A stretch of 64,000 bases of DNA, from NCBI RefSeq assembly GCF_002573715.1, contig NZ_PDHM01000016.1, positions 1 through 64,000 of the forward strand. The letters run 5' to 3'. Below are positions 1 through 9,045 of the stretch, piece by piece (the first letter of the stretch is position 1; each line of letters starts with the position of its first letter). The notes under the pieces were generated by a model that worked only from the letters and a program-made list of their open reading frames with translations, did not search any database and had not been told where the DNA came from. Origin of the DNA: Paenibacillus sp. EZ-K15 (GTDB lineage: Bacteria > Bacillota > Bacilli > Paenibacillales > Paenibacillaceae). The position numbers and the translations under genes were made by a program.

Positions 1-163
1 TTTGTCTTAGTAGGTTTATTATTACTACAAGTTTAAGAGGTGTCCACTTTTTATTCTAGGTGCATATTTGTTCTTAATCAGAGTTTGCAAGGGTGCAGTT
101 GCCTTGACAAGCTCTTTTTCACATGTTTAAGTTATACATGATATCGGAATTGGAGGAGAAGTC

Positions 164-370
164 ATGGACATCGATACTTTGGTTGAACGCATCAATCTAC
201 TAGCAAGAAAACAGAAAAGTGAGGGATTGACCGCGGAAGAGCTCAAGGAACGGGCTGAGCTTCGGGAAATATACCTTAACAATATTCGGGGTAACTTTAG
301 ACAACAGCTGGAATCGATCGAATGGGTTGATGAAAATGAACAAAAAGGCGGCCCGCGATTAAAACATTAG
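164..370 (+). CDS. DUF896 (UPF0291, YnzC-like) small protein
   Basis: This 68-residue protein is short, charged and predicted all-helical. Its pattern (MDIDTLVERINLLARKQK, then GLTAEELKERAELR and a YLNNIRGNFR segment) is that of the DUF896/UPF0291 family, of which B. subtilis YnzC is the known member; that family folds as a two-helix hairpin and its molecular role is unsettled. The start is supported by a GGAGGAG site about 7 bases upstream of the ATG. The gene stands alone, with a stem-loop behind it. Family assignment is confident; function is not known. Confidence 0.85.
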   Translation: MDIDTLVERINLLARKQKSEGLTAEELKERAELREIYLNNIRGNFRQQLESIEWVDENEQKGGPRLKH

Positions 371-437
371 TCGATAAACTTGCGCATGGATCTACAACCA
401 GTGATTCATGACCAGATAGTAGGATAGAATTATAATA

Positions 438-483
438 CTTGGGGTGCCGATTATTCGCGGGAATCGAATACGGTTACCCCAAG
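438..483 (+). terminator. Stem-loop, probable terminator
   Basis: CTTGGGGT at 438-445 pairs with ACCCCAAG at 476-483, and inner segments (GCCG with CGGT, CGATT with AATCG) extend the stem. Only a short T-rich tail (TTTAT) follows, so this is a moderate terminator candidate for the DUF896 gene. Confidence 0.5.
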
Positions 484-530
484 TTTATATGGATTGGTAA
501 TATATTGAAATTGAATCCAGGGGGAACCAT

Positions 531-1055
531 ATGTCACGATCATGGGAAAGAAAAGTCAACAAAAATATGTCACAGCTCAACAAGCAGCGTAAGAAGCAGG
601 GGCTGACCTCGTACCAAGGCTCTGCCGTTACTGATAAGCATGATGTATTTAAGGGACGTAAATATGTACTTCCGTTAGTGCTTGTTGCATTGGCTGGTGT
701 GTATGCACTTCTTGGAACGGCGACGTCCGAGGCTGCAGGTGGAAGCAACGATGTACTGAACTGGGTAGGTGTCAGCTTGTACATTCTGTTAGCGCTTATG
801 ATTTTCTTACGCAAGCCTTATTTGAAGATTGAGCGTGCTTCCGTATCCACCATGAAGTTCAATCGGGAACGTCGACTGGCTGTATCGGATATCGAGAAGA
901 TCAAATTGGCTTCGGGTTCCGTCGTGATCCAGGGCAAGGGGAAAGCAGGCAACTGGGTATTCTCGCGTATGATGAATCTTTATGATACGAAAGCGATGGG
1001 CGAAAGATTAGAAGAGTTCGCAAAAACTCATCAAATTCCAGTAGAGCATAATTAA
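531..1055 (+). CDS. Two-helix membrane protein of unknown function
   Basis: The 174-residue protein has a basic, lysine-rich cytoplasmic N-terminus (residues 1-40), two hydrophobic helices (about 45-62 and 78-95), and a soluble C-terminal half of about 80 residues that looks like a small beta-rich domain followed by a helix. A GGGGGAA site precedes the ATG. It sits just upstream of a HAD phosphatase on the same strand with a gap of about 40 bases, so they may be co-transcribed. I do not recognise a family; the C-terminal part could be a PH-like domain, but that is a guess. Confidence 0.75.
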   Translation: MSRSWERKVNKNMSQLNKQRKKQGLTSYQGSAVTDKHDVFKGRKYVLPLVLVALAGVYALLGTATSEAAGGSNDVLNWVGVSLYILLALMIFLRKPYLKIERASVSTMKFNRERRLAVSDIEKIKLASGSVVIQGKGKAGNWVFSRMMNLYDTKAMGERLEEFAKTHQIPVEHN

Positions 1056-1097
1056 CAAATAGAATAGATCAAAGTGTATATGAGGAGTGGGAGAGAC

Positions 1098-1889
1098 ATG
1101 CCGATAGCTGCGGTTTTGTTTGATTTGGACGACACGTTATTGTGGGATGAACGTAGTGTGGAAGAAGCGTTTGAAGTGACATGCCAGGCCGGAGCGAACG
1201 AGACCGGCATTGATGCCAAAGCACTGTTGGCCGCAGTACGGGAAGAAGCGAGAGCATTATATGAATCATATGATACCTTTGCTTTTACCAAAATGATCGG
1301 AATTAATCCTTTCGAAGGCTTGTGGGCTAATTTCACGGCTGGATCGCAGCCTGAATTCAGAAAACTGCAGGAGCTGGCACCCGTATACCGCAAGGAATCA
1401 TGGCGACGCGGACTTCAGCGCCTGGGCGTTGATCATGAAACATTGGCCGAAACGTTGGCTGCACAATTCGCTGCTGAACGCAGAACAAGACCATATGTAT
1501 ATGAAGAAACGTTTGAAGTTCTGAAGGAATTGCAGGGAAATGTAAAGCTGCTGCTTCTCACGAACGGAAGTCCGGATCTGCAGCAGGAGAAGCTGGACGG
1601 TGTTCCAGAACTGGTTCCTTATTTTGATCATATCATCATCTCCGGTGATTTTGGCAAAGGGAAGCCGGATGTCTCCATCTTCCAGCATGCACTTGACTTG
1701 TTGGGTGTTGAGGCGGATCAGGCCGTGATGGTGGGAGATAAGCTGACCACGGACATTAAAGGCGGAAATGCGGCAGGACTGCATACGGTTTGGATCAATC
1801 GGGTAAACCGACCTCATGATCCGTCCATTCAACCGAAGTTTGAGATCAAACATTTATCGGAGCTGCATGCCATCGTCGCATCCTTGTAA
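1098..1889 (+). CDS. HAD superfamily phosphatase (YjjG-like)
   Basis: All four HAD motifs are visible: DLDDTL near the N-terminus (nucleophile and acid/base Asp), the LLTNGSP motif with Ser/Thr, a Lys in GKGKPD, and the MVGDKLTTDI acidic motif. A helical cap of about 90 residues lies between motifs I and II, as in class I HAD enzymes such as nucleotide phosphatase YjjG. The start at 1098 is preferred over an in-frame ATG 24 bases upstream because AGGAG at 1083-1087 is correctly spaced from it. The substrate cannot be read from the sequence; nucleoside monophosphates or sugar phosphates are typical. Confidence 0.85.
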   Translation: MPIAAVLFDLDDTLLWDERSVEEAFEVTCQAGANETGIDAKALLAAVREEARALYESYDTFAFTKMIGINPFEGLWANFTAGSQPEFRKLQELAPVYRKESWRRGLQRLGVDHETLAETLAAQFAAERRTRPYVYEETFEVLKELQGNVKLLLLTNGSPDLQQEKLDGVPELVPYFDHIIISGDFGKGKPDVSIFQHALDLLGVEADQAVMVGDKLTTDIKGGNAAGLHTVWINRVNRPHDPSIQPKFEIKHLSELHAIVASL

Positions 1890-1942
1890 ACTACGCAATG
1901 AAGAACTCACACCCGAATAATGGGTGCGCAAAGGTACATAGG

Positions 1943-1985
1943 AACAGCCCTAACAGCAGATTCTGCGGTTATGGGCTGTTTTTTG
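1943..1985 (+). terminator. Intrinsic terminator after HAD gene
   Basis: AACAGCCC at 1943-1950 pairs with GGGCTGTT at 1973-1980, and the stem runs into a T tract. Inner bases (TAAC with GTTA, GCAGA with TCTGC) lengthen it. A canonical intrinsic terminator. Confidence 0.85.
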
Positions 1986-2170
1986 TTGGTTACACAATCG
2001 GACTTGAGCCGTGCATTTGGCAATGATAAACGTCACACAATTGTAAGCTGCATGAGATAGAAGTAAAAGAATAATGCGATATAATGGTTTAGGTAACTTA
2101 ACGAGGTTTGGTAATGACCATTACGTGAATGAACCATACATAGCCCTATTCTGTAAAAGAGGTGTAGAGA

Positions 2171-2575
2171 ATGACCCGAAAAAAGATAGCCTTACTTGCA
2201 GCCATGGTGCTGATGGCGGTTGCGCTTGCCGCATGTAATGACAGCAAAACGGAATCCGGAGAAGATGTGATGGCGGAACCCATCATTGTCGAGCTGTCTT
2301 TGACGCCGGAGAGCATTAAGGCTGGCGAGAAGGTGCTGATCGAAGCGAAAGTGACGCAAGCCGGCAGTCCGGTGGAAGATGCCAACGATGTGGAATTTGA
2401 AGTCACGCTGGAAGGCGGAGGCGTTCAGGCAAAGGTCCCGGTTAAGCATGATCAGGACGGGGTTTACAAAATGGAGAAAACCTTCGATGAGGCTGGAACC
2501 TATCGCATCGTTTCACATGTCACGGCGAGAGGACAGCATTCCATGCCGTTGAAGGAACTGAAGGTAACGGAGTAA
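2171..2575 (+). CDS. YtkA-like domain lipoprotein
   Basis: The 134-residue precursor begins with a lipoprotein signal peptide (MTRKK, hydrophobic stretch, lipobox LAAC with Cys at about residue 21). It should therefore be lipidated and anchored on the outer face of the membrane. The mature part is a single beta-sandwich (VELSLTPESIKAGEKV ... GVYKMEKTFDEAGTYRI), the pattern of the YtkA/FixH-like immunoglobulin-type domain. AGAGG precedes the start. The gene is monocistronic, between two terminators. YtkA-domain lipoproteins are often near copper or cytochrome oxidase functions, but nothing adjacent supports that here. Confidence 0.8.
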   Translation: MTRKKIALLAAMVLMAVALAACNDSKTESGEDVMAEPIIVELSLTPESIKAGEKVLIEAKVTQAGSPVEDANDVEFEVTLEGGGVQAKVPVKHDQDGVYKMEKTFDEAGTYRIVSHVTARGQHSMPLKELKVTE

Positions 2576-2591
2576 CACATCGCTAATAAAT

Positions 2592-2638
2592 AAGGCAGCA
2601 CATGGTCCGCAAGGCGGATCGATGCGCTGCCTTATTTC
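2592..2638. terminator. Terminator between convergent genes
   Basis: AAGGCAGC at 2592-2599 pairs with GCTGCCTT at 2626-2633, followed by ATTTCGTTTT. It lies between the lipoprotein gene and the convergent mtnD and may serve both, though the T tract is better on the plus strand. Confidence 0.7.
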
Positions 2639-2665
2639 GTTTTCCTATTCAATCTGCCCGCAGGC

Positions 2666-3202
2666 TTATTGGAATTGAGGATCTTCTACCGGTGTAGCAA
2701 CCCAGCCGTTCTCTTCAATGAAAAGACGAACAGCGATGATCTGCTTGTTCTCCATCAATGTGAAGAAGTGAGGTGTGTTTTCCGGTACGGAAATGACATC
2801 GCCTGGCTCAAGCTCAACATTAAAGTAACCGACATCGTCGGAGCCCTTAATAATGAAGATTCCCTTACCGCCGACAATCGCACGGATTTCGTCTTCCGCG
2901 TGGGTGTGAACCTCTTCGAATTTTTTCAACAGGTCCTCGATATTGGGCGTGGATTCGGAAAGTGTGATGACATCCCAAATTTTGTAGCCGCGTCTTGAAG
3001 CCAAGTCACGAATTTCTTCATCATAGATGTCCAAAATGCGCTTCTTATCGTCATCACTAAGCTTGAAATTTTCTTGAAGCGCTGCCGGGAGTTTTTCCAT
3101 ATTCCAGTGCTCGTAAACAACCTCTTGGTTATTCAGGAATTCCCGAACATTATCTTCTCCAGTAATGCGTTCGTTCGTGTTGCGAATCACAATCTCTGCC
3201 AT
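2666..3202 (-). CDS. mtnD: Acireductone dioxygenase
   Basis: This 178-residue cupin fits acireductone dioxygenase, the methionine-salvage enzyme that cleaves 1,2-dihydroxy-5-methylthiopentene with O2. The metal-binding motif is seen as EEVHTHAEDE (His, His, Glu), and a second-strand His lies in ENTPHFFTL. Length is normal for the family. With nickel the same protein class can instead run the off-pathway reaction releasing CO. A GAAAGAGGG site precedes the ATG. It is divergent from metH, so two methionine genes share a 169-base regulatory region. No other mtn genes are in the window. Confidence 0.93.
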   Translation of the reverse strand: MAEIVIRNTNERITGEDNVREFLNNQEVVYEHWNMEKLPAALQENFKLSDDDKKRILDIYDEEIRDLASRRGYKIWDVITLSESTPNIEDLLKKFEEVHTHAEDEIRAIVGGKGIFIIKGSDDVGYFNVELEPGDVISVPENTPHFFTLMENKQIIAVRLFIEENGWVATPVEDPQFQ

Positions 3203-3238
3203 TTCTTTAACCCTCTTTCTCCCGTTGGATTAATATGT

Positions 3239-3267
3239 ATTATAGCCCCCCTCACAGCATTTGTCAT
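3239..3267 (-). promoter_or_regulatory. Sigma-A promoter for mtnD
   Basis: On the minus strand ATGACA (complement of 3262-3267) and a perfect TATAAT (complement of 3239-3244) are separated by 17 bases, facing mtnD about 35 bases downstream. Confidence 0.7.
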
Positions 3268-3276
3268 CTGCAAATG
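3258..3276. promoter_or_regulatory. Inverted repeat over the mtnD -35 box
   Basis: CATTTG at 3258-3263 and CAAATG at 3271-3276 form a 6-base dyad with a 7-base spacer. It covers the -35 hexamer of the mtnD promoter and lies about 95 bases upstream of metH. It may be an operator, but six-base dyads arise by chance. Confidence 0.35.
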
Positions 3277-3371
3277 TTGATTTGTACCTATTGCAACGCA
3301 ATATTTCGGCTTTTCTATTGAAAAATATTCTGATACACTAAGATTTAACGTTTTCGGGGGAGGTTTATGAG

Positions 3372-6300
3372 TTGAACAAGCCTAGCTTACAAGAAATACT
3401 TAAAGAACGAATATTAATTCTTGATGGTGCCATGGGCACAATGATCCAGCAGGAGGACCTCTCAGCTGAAGATTTTGGCGGCCCGGACCTTGATGGCTGT
3501 AATGAAATGCTGGTCATTCATCGACCGGATGTCATTCAAAAAATACATGAACAATATCTTGAAGCAGGTGCCGACCTGATTGAAACCAATACGTTTGGCG
3601 CAACCTCCGTTGTGCTTGCTGAATACGATATTCCTGAGCTTGCCCGGGAAATCAACCTGAAAGCGGCTCATTTGGCCCGCGCAGCGGTTGAAAAATATTC
3701 CACGCCGGACAACCCGCGCTATGTGGTAGGAGCGATGGGTCCGACAACCAAGACGTTATCGGTTACCGGTGGTGTGACCTTTGCCGAATTGATCGAGAGC
3801 TACGAGGAGCAAGCCGTTGCCTTGATTGAGGGCGGGGTTGATGCGCTTCTGCTCGAAACATCGCAGGATACATTAAATGTGAAGGCCGGGAGCATTGGGA
3901 TTCGCCAAGCGTTTGATAAAACGGGTGTCACGCTTCCAATTATGATATCCGGTACGATTGAGCCGATGGGGACGACGCTGGCCGGACAAAACATAGAAGC
4001 ATTCTACATTTCGTTGGAACATCTGAATCCCGTATCGATTGGCCTTAACTGTGCAACGGGCCCGGAATTCATGCGTGACCATATTCGCTCCTTATCCGAA
4101 ATGTCGAGAAGTGCCATCAGCTGTTATCCTAACGCGGGTCTCCCAGACGAGAACGGGCAGTACCATGAATCTCCTGAATCGTTGGCTCAAAAGATGGGGG
4201 CTTTTGCTGAAAAAGGCTGGCTCAACATCGCCGGCGGATGCTGTGGGACAACACCCGACCATATTCGCGCTTTAAAACAAACGATGGATGGTTTCTCCCC
4301 CCGACCGCTGGATGGTGGACATTTGCCGGCATTATCCGGTATCGAGCCGGTATATATCGAGCAGGAAAACCGACCGTATATGGTAGGGGAGAGAACGAAT
4401 GTTCTGGGTTCCAGAAAGTTTAAGCGTTTAATTGTAGAAGGTAAATATGAGGAAGCCTCCGAGATCGCTCGTGCCCAGGTCAAGAATGGCGCGCATGTCA
4501 TTGATGTTTGCGTACAGGATCCGGATCGTGAAGAATCGGAAGATATGATTAAATTCCTGGAGCTAGTAGTTAAAAAGGTTAAAGTGCCGCTCATGATCGA
4601 TACCACGGATCCGGCCGTTATTGACCTGGCGCTGCAATATTCGCAAGGGAAAGCGATTATTAACTCTATTAACCTTGAAGACGGTGAAGAGAAGTTTGAG
4701 CATGTGATCCCGTTGGTGCATAAATACGGTGCCGCGGTTGTCGTAGGAACCATTGATGAGACTGGTCAGGCAATTCATCGTGACGACAAGCTGAAGGTGG
4801 CCCAGCGTTCTTATGATCTGTTGGTGAACAAATATGGCGTTTCGCCGGAGGACATTATTTTCGACACGCTTGTATTCCCGGTAGGTACAGGGGACGAGCA
4901 GTATATCGGATCAGCCAAGGAAACGATTGAAGGCATCCGCATAATAAAAGAAGCCATGCCAAAAGTGCATACGATTCTCGGAATCAGTAACGTTTCTTTC
5001 GGTTTGCCGGAAGCGGGCCGTGAAGTCCTGAACTCCGTGTATCTGTATGAGTGCACAAAAGCCGGATTGGACTACGCAATCGTGAATACCGAGAAGCTGG
5101 AGCGTTATGCCTCGATCCCAGAAGAAGAGCGTCGCTTAGCCGAGGATCTGATATACAGAACCAATGATGAGACGTTGGCGGCTTTTGTCGCAGCATTCCG
5201 GGATAAAAAGATAGAGAAGAAGGTTAAGGTATCCAATCTGACACTCGAGGAGCGACTTGCATCCTATGTAGTGGAAGGTTCTAAGGAAGGCCTCATTCCG
5301 GACTTAGATATAGCATTGACCAAATACGGCGCGCTCGAGATCATTAATGGACCACTGATGGCCGGGATGACCGAGGTTGGGCGTTTGTTCAACAACAATG
5401 AACTGATTGTCGCGGAGGTGCTGCAAAGTGCTGAAGTAATGAAGGCATCCGTAGCGTATCTGGAATCCTTTATGGAGAAAAACGAGACGTCGATCAAAGG
5501 GAAAATCATGCTTGCCACCGTGAAGGGGGACGTGCACGATATCGGTAAAAATCTGGTGGAGATCATCTTGTCCAACAATGGTTATCAAATCATTAATTTG
5601 GGTATAAAAGTACCACCGGAGCAAATTATCGAGGCATACCGCCGTGAGCAGCCTGATGCTATCGGTTTGTCCGGTTTGCTGGTGAAGTCAGCCCAACAGA
5701 TGGTATCCACCGCCCAGGATTTGAAAAACGCAGGCATTAGCGTTCCGATCATGGTAGGGGGGGCGGCTCTGACACGGAAATTCACGAAGACCCGCATTCG
5801 TCCCGAGTATGACGGCATGGTGCTTTATGCCAAGGACGCCATGGATGGTCTTGCGTTGGCCAACCAGCTCAGCGATCCGGTGCAGCGGACGAGAATAGCG
5901 GAAGAGATTAAGGCAGAACAGGAAGCTGATGCTGCCGCTCCGCAAGTGGTTAAAGTGATGCCGAAGCTGTCAGAAGGACTGCGATCCAAAATTTCGACCG
6001 ATGCTCCTGTATATTTACCGCCGGATATGGAGCGGCATGTGCTCCGGAATTATCCGATTTCGCACATTCTGCCTTATATCAACATGCAGATGCTGTTAGG
6101 ACATCATTTAGGCCTGAAAGGCTCAGTGGAACAGCTGCTGAAAGCCAATGACCCGAAGGCGGTATCGCTTAAGGAGACCGTTGATGGTATTCTGGAAGAG
6201 GCCGTTCAATCGGGGATCATACAGGCGCATGCAATGTACCGTTTCTTCCCGGCACAGTCAAGAGGAAATGATATTCTAATATACGATCCAAAAGATACAA

Positions 6301-6812
6301 CAAAAGTGTTGCATACCTTTACGTTTCCAAGACAACAGGTTGAGCCGTACCTGTGCTTGGCGGATTTCCTGAAATCCGTAGATAGCGGGGTTATGGATTA
6401 CGTTGGATTCCTTGTCGTTACAGCCGGCCACGGCGTCGGAAAATTGTCCGGGGAATGGAAGGACAAGGGTGACTATTTGCGCTCCCACGCGCTTCAATCG
6501 GTCGCCCTGGAAACGGCAGAAGGGCTGGCGGAGCGGATTCACCATATGATGCGGGATACGTGGGGATACCCCGATCCGGCAGACATGACCATGAAACAGC
6601 GCTTGGGAGCGAGATACCAAGGCATTCGCGTATCATTCGGGTATCCGGCCTGTCCGGATCTGGAGGATCAGGAACCGTTATTTAAATTGATGCAGCCAGA
6701 AGATATCGGCGTTCATCTAACCGAAGGTTTCATGATGGAACCTGAGGCATCGGTATCCGCCATGGTGTTCAGTCATCCGGAAGCTCATTATTTTAACGTA
6801 GATAAAGCTTAA
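3372..6812 (+). CDS. metH: Cobalamin-dependent methionine synthase
   Basis: This 1146-residue protein transfers the methyl group of 5-methyltetrahydrofolate to homocysteine through cobalamin. All four modules are present. The homocysteine domain has zinc ligands Cys227, Cys290 and Cys291 (GGCCGTT). A pterin-binding domain starts around 355. The B12 domain has DVHDIGKN with His722 as the lower axial ligand, and SGLLVKS. The C-terminal AdoMet reactivation domain (about 890-1146) carries GIRVSFGYPACPD. Start is TTG at 3372, set by GGGGGAGG at 3356-3363. An ATG at 3367 is followed at once by a stop, so it cannot be the start. It probably stands alone. Confidence 0.95.
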   Translation: MNKPSLQEILKERILILDGAMGTMIQQEDLSAEDFGGPDLDGCNEMLVIHRPDVIQKIHEQYLEAGADLIETNTFGATSVVLAEYDIPELAREINLKAAHLARAAVEKYSTPDNPRYVVGAMGPTTKTLSVTGGVTFAELIESYEEQAVALIEGGVDALLLETSQDTLNVKAGSIGIRQAFDKTGVTLPIMISGTIEPMGTTLAGQNIEAFYISLEHLNPVSIGLNCATGPEFMRDHIRSLSEMSRSAISCYPNAGLPDENGQYHESPESLAQKMGAFAEKGWLNIAGGCCGTTPDHIRALKQTMDGFSPRPLDGGHLPALSGIEPVYIEQENRPYMVGERTNVLGSRKFKRLIVEGKYEEASEIARAQVKNGAHVIDVCVQDPDREESEDMIKFLELVVKKVKVPLMIDTTDPAVIDLALQYSQGKAIINSINLEDGEEKFEHVIPLVHKYGAAVVVGTIDETGQAIHRDDKLKVAQRSYDLLVNKYGVSPEDIIFDTLVFPVGTGDEQYIGSAKETIEGIRIIKEAMPKVHTILGISNVSFGLPEAGREVLNSVYLYECTKAGLDYAIVNTEKLERYASIPEEERRLAEDLIYRTNDETLAAFVAAFRDKKIEKKVKVSNLTLEERLASYVVEGSKEGLIPDLDIALTKYGALEIINGPLMAGMTEVGRLFNNNELIVAEVLQSAEVMKASVAYLESFMEKNETSIKGKIMLATVKGDVHDIGKNLVEIILSNNGYQIINLGIKVPPEQIIEAYRREQPDAIGLSGLLVKSAQQMVSTAQDLKNAGISVPIMVGGAALTRKFTKTRIRPEYDGMVLYAKDAMDGLALANQLSDPVQRTRIAEEIKAEQEADAAAPQVVKVMPKLSEGLRSKISTDAPVYLPPDMERHVLRNYPISHILPYINMQMLLGHHLGLKGSVEQLLKANDPKAVSLKETVDGILEEAVQSGIIQAHAMYRFFPAQSRGNDILIYDPKDTTKVLHTFTFPRQQVEPYLCLADFLKSVDSGVMDYVGFLVVTAGHGVGKLSGEWKDKGDYLRSHALQSVALETAEGLAERIHHMMRDTWGYPDPADMTMKQRLGARYQGIRVSFGYPACPDLEDQEPLFKLMQPEDIGVHLTEGFMMEPEASVSAMVFSHPEAHYFNVDKA

Positions 6813-6838
6813 CATTTGAATACCGGTACAGCCGGTTT

Positions 6839-6867
6839 GAAATCCTCCGAATGTTTCGGGGGATTTC
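6839..6867 (+). terminator. Hairpin between metH and rnz
   Basis: A 12-base-pair stem (6839-6850 with 6856-6867, one G-U pair, five-base loop) sits in the metH-rnz gap. No T tract follows, so it may slow polymerase or stabilise an mRNA end rather than terminate fully. Confidence 0.4.
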
Positions 6868-6898
6868 TCCGGTTTACAACCGAAAGGGGAGAAGAGGG

Positions 6899-7828
6899 AT
6901 GGAACTCTATTTTCTAGGAACAAATGCGGGGGTTCCTACGCTGCAGCGTAACGTGACCTCGATTGCACTGCGTATGCTGGAAGAACGAAGAAGTCTGTGG
7001 CTGTTTGATTGTGGAGAAGGCACGCAGCATCAAATATTGAAATCCCCGCTCAAGCTGTCCAAGCTTGAAAAGGTATTCATCACCCATATGCATGGTGACC
7101 ATGTATTCGGTTTGCCAGGTTTGCTATCCAGCCGAGGTGCCCAAGGGGTAACTTCACCCCTGACGATATATGGTCCCCCTGGTATTAAGGCCTTCATTGA
7201 AACTACGCTGAGCATCAGCCAATCGCGCGTTCCTTATACGATGGAGGTCATTGAGCATACCGGAGGCGTGCTGTTTGAGGACGATAACTTCCTCGTGGAA
7301 TCGGCAAAGCTGGATCACAGGGCCGAGAGTTATGGCTACCGTATCGTGGAGAAGGATCTTCCCGGCAGTCTGGACCTGAAACGGTTGGCGGACTATGGTC
7401 TCAAGCCAGGGCCGCTTTATGGCAAGCTGAAAAGAGGGGAAAGCGTGGAACTCGGCGACGGCCGATGGATTCATGCCTCTGATGTGCTCATGACACCGAA
7501 AAAAGGGAGAGTGGTCACGATTCTCGGGGATACAAGGCCATGCCCTGGAGTGGAGACTCTGGCCAAAGACGCCGATCTTTTGGTCCATGAAGCCACTTTC
7601 ATGGAGGATCTGTCGGAGCTCGCGCACGAATACTATCACAGTACGGCTAAACAGGCGGCGGAAGCAGCGAAACGGGCTGGAGTAATATCGCTGTTCCTGA
7701 CCCATTTCAGCTCCCGGTATAAGGATATGGAGCATTTGCAGCCGCTGCTCAAGGAAGCGCAGGAGATTTTTGAGAATACACGCTTGGCAGAGGATTTCGG
7801 ATTGTACCCAATCCAGCGCAAATCATAA
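6899..7828 (+). CDS. rnz: Ribonuclease Z (tRNA 3'-endonuclease)
   Basis: A 309-residue metallo-beta-lactamase-fold nuclease that trims tRNA 3' ends ahead of CCA addition. The zinc motif THMHGDHVFGLPGLL is present, together with the early FLGTNAGVPT segment and GEGTQHQIL typical of tRNase Z. Later ligands are seen in ILGDT and LTHFSSRY. Length matches the short bacterial form (about 307). The start at 6899 follows an AAGGGGAGAAGAGGG purine run; an in-frame ATG 48 bases upstream falls inside the hairpin loop and is less likely. Confidence 0.93.
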   Translation: MELYFLGTNAGVPTLQRNVTSIALRMLEERRSLWLFDCGEGTQHQILKSPLKLSKLEKVFITHMHGDHVFGLPGLLSSRGAQGVTSPLTIYGPPGIKAFIETTLSISQSRVPYTMEVIEHTGGVLFEDDNFLVESAKLDHRAESYGYRIVEKDLPGSLDLKRLADYGLKPGPLYGKLKRGESVELGDGRWIHASDVLMTPKKGRVVTILGDTRPCPGVETLAKDADLLVHEATFMEDLSELAHEYYHSTAKQAAEAAKRAGVISLFLTHFSSRYKDMEHLQPLLKEAQEIFENTRLAEDFGLYPIQRKS

Positions 7829-7875
7829 GTCAATAGAGCTGCTATTTACAGGGAAATATCGAGTGATGGAGTGAA

Positions 7876-8157
7876 TTATTTTCCGGGAAAGCGCAGGAAA
7901 TGACAAACCGGTTTATAATCACTAATGCTTGGACAGTCTTCGATATCTTTCGACTGATTAGCTACCGGGCTGAAGTACTCGCCATGAGCCTTGCAACCGG
8001 AAGTAGCCTTCTTTACAATAATACTAACTGGGGTTTCTACGTAAGTATGCTTCAGGATAGTGTATGAACCGTGGTTATACATATTTATACCGACATATGA
8101 CGATGATTGACGATCACGGCGATGCCGAGAGATCCCATACTTTAGCCGATGAATCAT
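7876..8157 (-). CDS. Uncertain small ORF in the rnz-HAD gap
   Basis: The 371-base gap between rnz and the next HAD gene holds one open frame on the minus strand, up to 93 codons. An internal Met would give 67-69 residues starting MYNHGSYTILKHTY. The C-terminal part has three Cys (SGCKAH, DCPS, PVCHF) and reads like a plausible small protein. No good Shine-Dalgarno site precedes either start and I recognise no family. It may be a real lineage-specific small protein or chance. I see no other gene, and no clear terminator, in the gap. Confidence 0.25.
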   Translation of the reverse strand: MIHRLKYGISRHRRDRQSSSYVGINMYNHGSYTILKHTYVETPVSIIVKKATSGCKAHGEYFSPVANQSKDIEDCPSISDYKPVCHFLRFPGK

Positions 8158-8199
8158 TTATGGCGTGAAGGAAAGAAATAAAGAAGGTGCTATCAATTC

Positions 8200-8994
8200 A
8201 TGGAAAAACCAAAACCAAAAGGATTACTGATTGACCTGGATGGAACGCTTTATCATGGCCGTTATCGAATTGAGGGGGCAGACCTTCTCATCGAGCGGCT
8301 GAAGGAATTGCAGATTCCTCTTCTGTATGTAACGAATAATTCATCACGAACACCCGGGCAGGTTGCGGCGCATCTGATGGAGATGGGGATACCTGCCTTG
8401 CCGGAGGAAGTCTGCACCTCTTCCCTGGCTGCAGCTAAATATATTGCGGAGAAGTCGCCGGGTGCCAAAGTGGCAATGCTCGGAGAAGAGGGGCTTCGTG
8501 AAGCGCTCTTGTCTGCTGGCCTGAATATCGTGGAGCAGTCCCCTGAATATGTGATTCAAGGAATCGACCGCTCGTTCCATTACGAGAAGTTAACCAGTGC
8601 CGTTCGCTGGATTCAGGAGGGTGCCGTGTCGATATTGACCAATCCTGATTTACAGCTTCCGTCGGACACCGGCTTGATGCCCGGTGCAGGTTCGCTGGGT
8701 GCTGCGATCGAAGCCGCTTCCGGAGTGAAACCGACGGTCATCGGAAAGCCGTCCTCGATTTTAATGAAATTTGCTTCGGATCGCCTCGGTTTGGCCCCGG
8801 AGGACACTTATGTAATCGGAGATAATATACGTACGGATATCGCTGCCGGCGCGCATGCCGGCTGTAAGACGGTGCTCGTTATGACCGGAATCACGACCGA
8901 TCTCAATATGGAGGCGCATATGGAAGCCACGGGTGTCACACCGGACTTTATCTGCCGGGATTTGAGCGAAGTGATAAACCTGCTGTGCTCATAA
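8200..8994 (+). CDS. HAD-IIA phosphatase (YutF/NagD-like)
   Basis: The 264-residue enzyme matches the NagD/4-nitrophenyl phosphatase branch of the HAD superfamily and closely resembles B. subtilis YutF. Motif I is LIDLDGTLYHG, motif II is VTNNSSRTP, the motif III Lys is in IGKPSS, and motif IV is VIGDNIRTDI. The C2-type cap lies between motifs II and III (about residues 80-185). GAAGGTG precedes the ATG. It opens a run of same-strand genes but is separated from the glycosylase gene by about 50 bases. Substrate is unknown; sugar phosphates or nucleotides are typical of relatives. Confidence 0.88.
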   Translation: MEKPKPKGLLIDLDGTLYHGRYRIEGADLLIERLKELQIPLLYVTNNSSRTPGQVAAHLMEMGIPALPEEVCTSSLAAAKYIAEKSPGAKVAMLGEEGLREALLSAGLNIVEQSPEYVIQGIDRSFHYEKLTSAVRWIQEGAVSILTNPDLQLPSDTGLMPGAGSLGAAIEAASGVKPTVIGKPSSILMKFASDRLGLAPEDTYVIGDNIRTDIAAGAHAGCKTVLVMTGITTDLNMEAHMEATGVTPDFICRDLSEVINLLCS

Positions 8995-9045
8995 TGAGCG
9001 AAAGTGTACATTAACTTTTGTGATTGACGAAAGGGAAGATGAATG

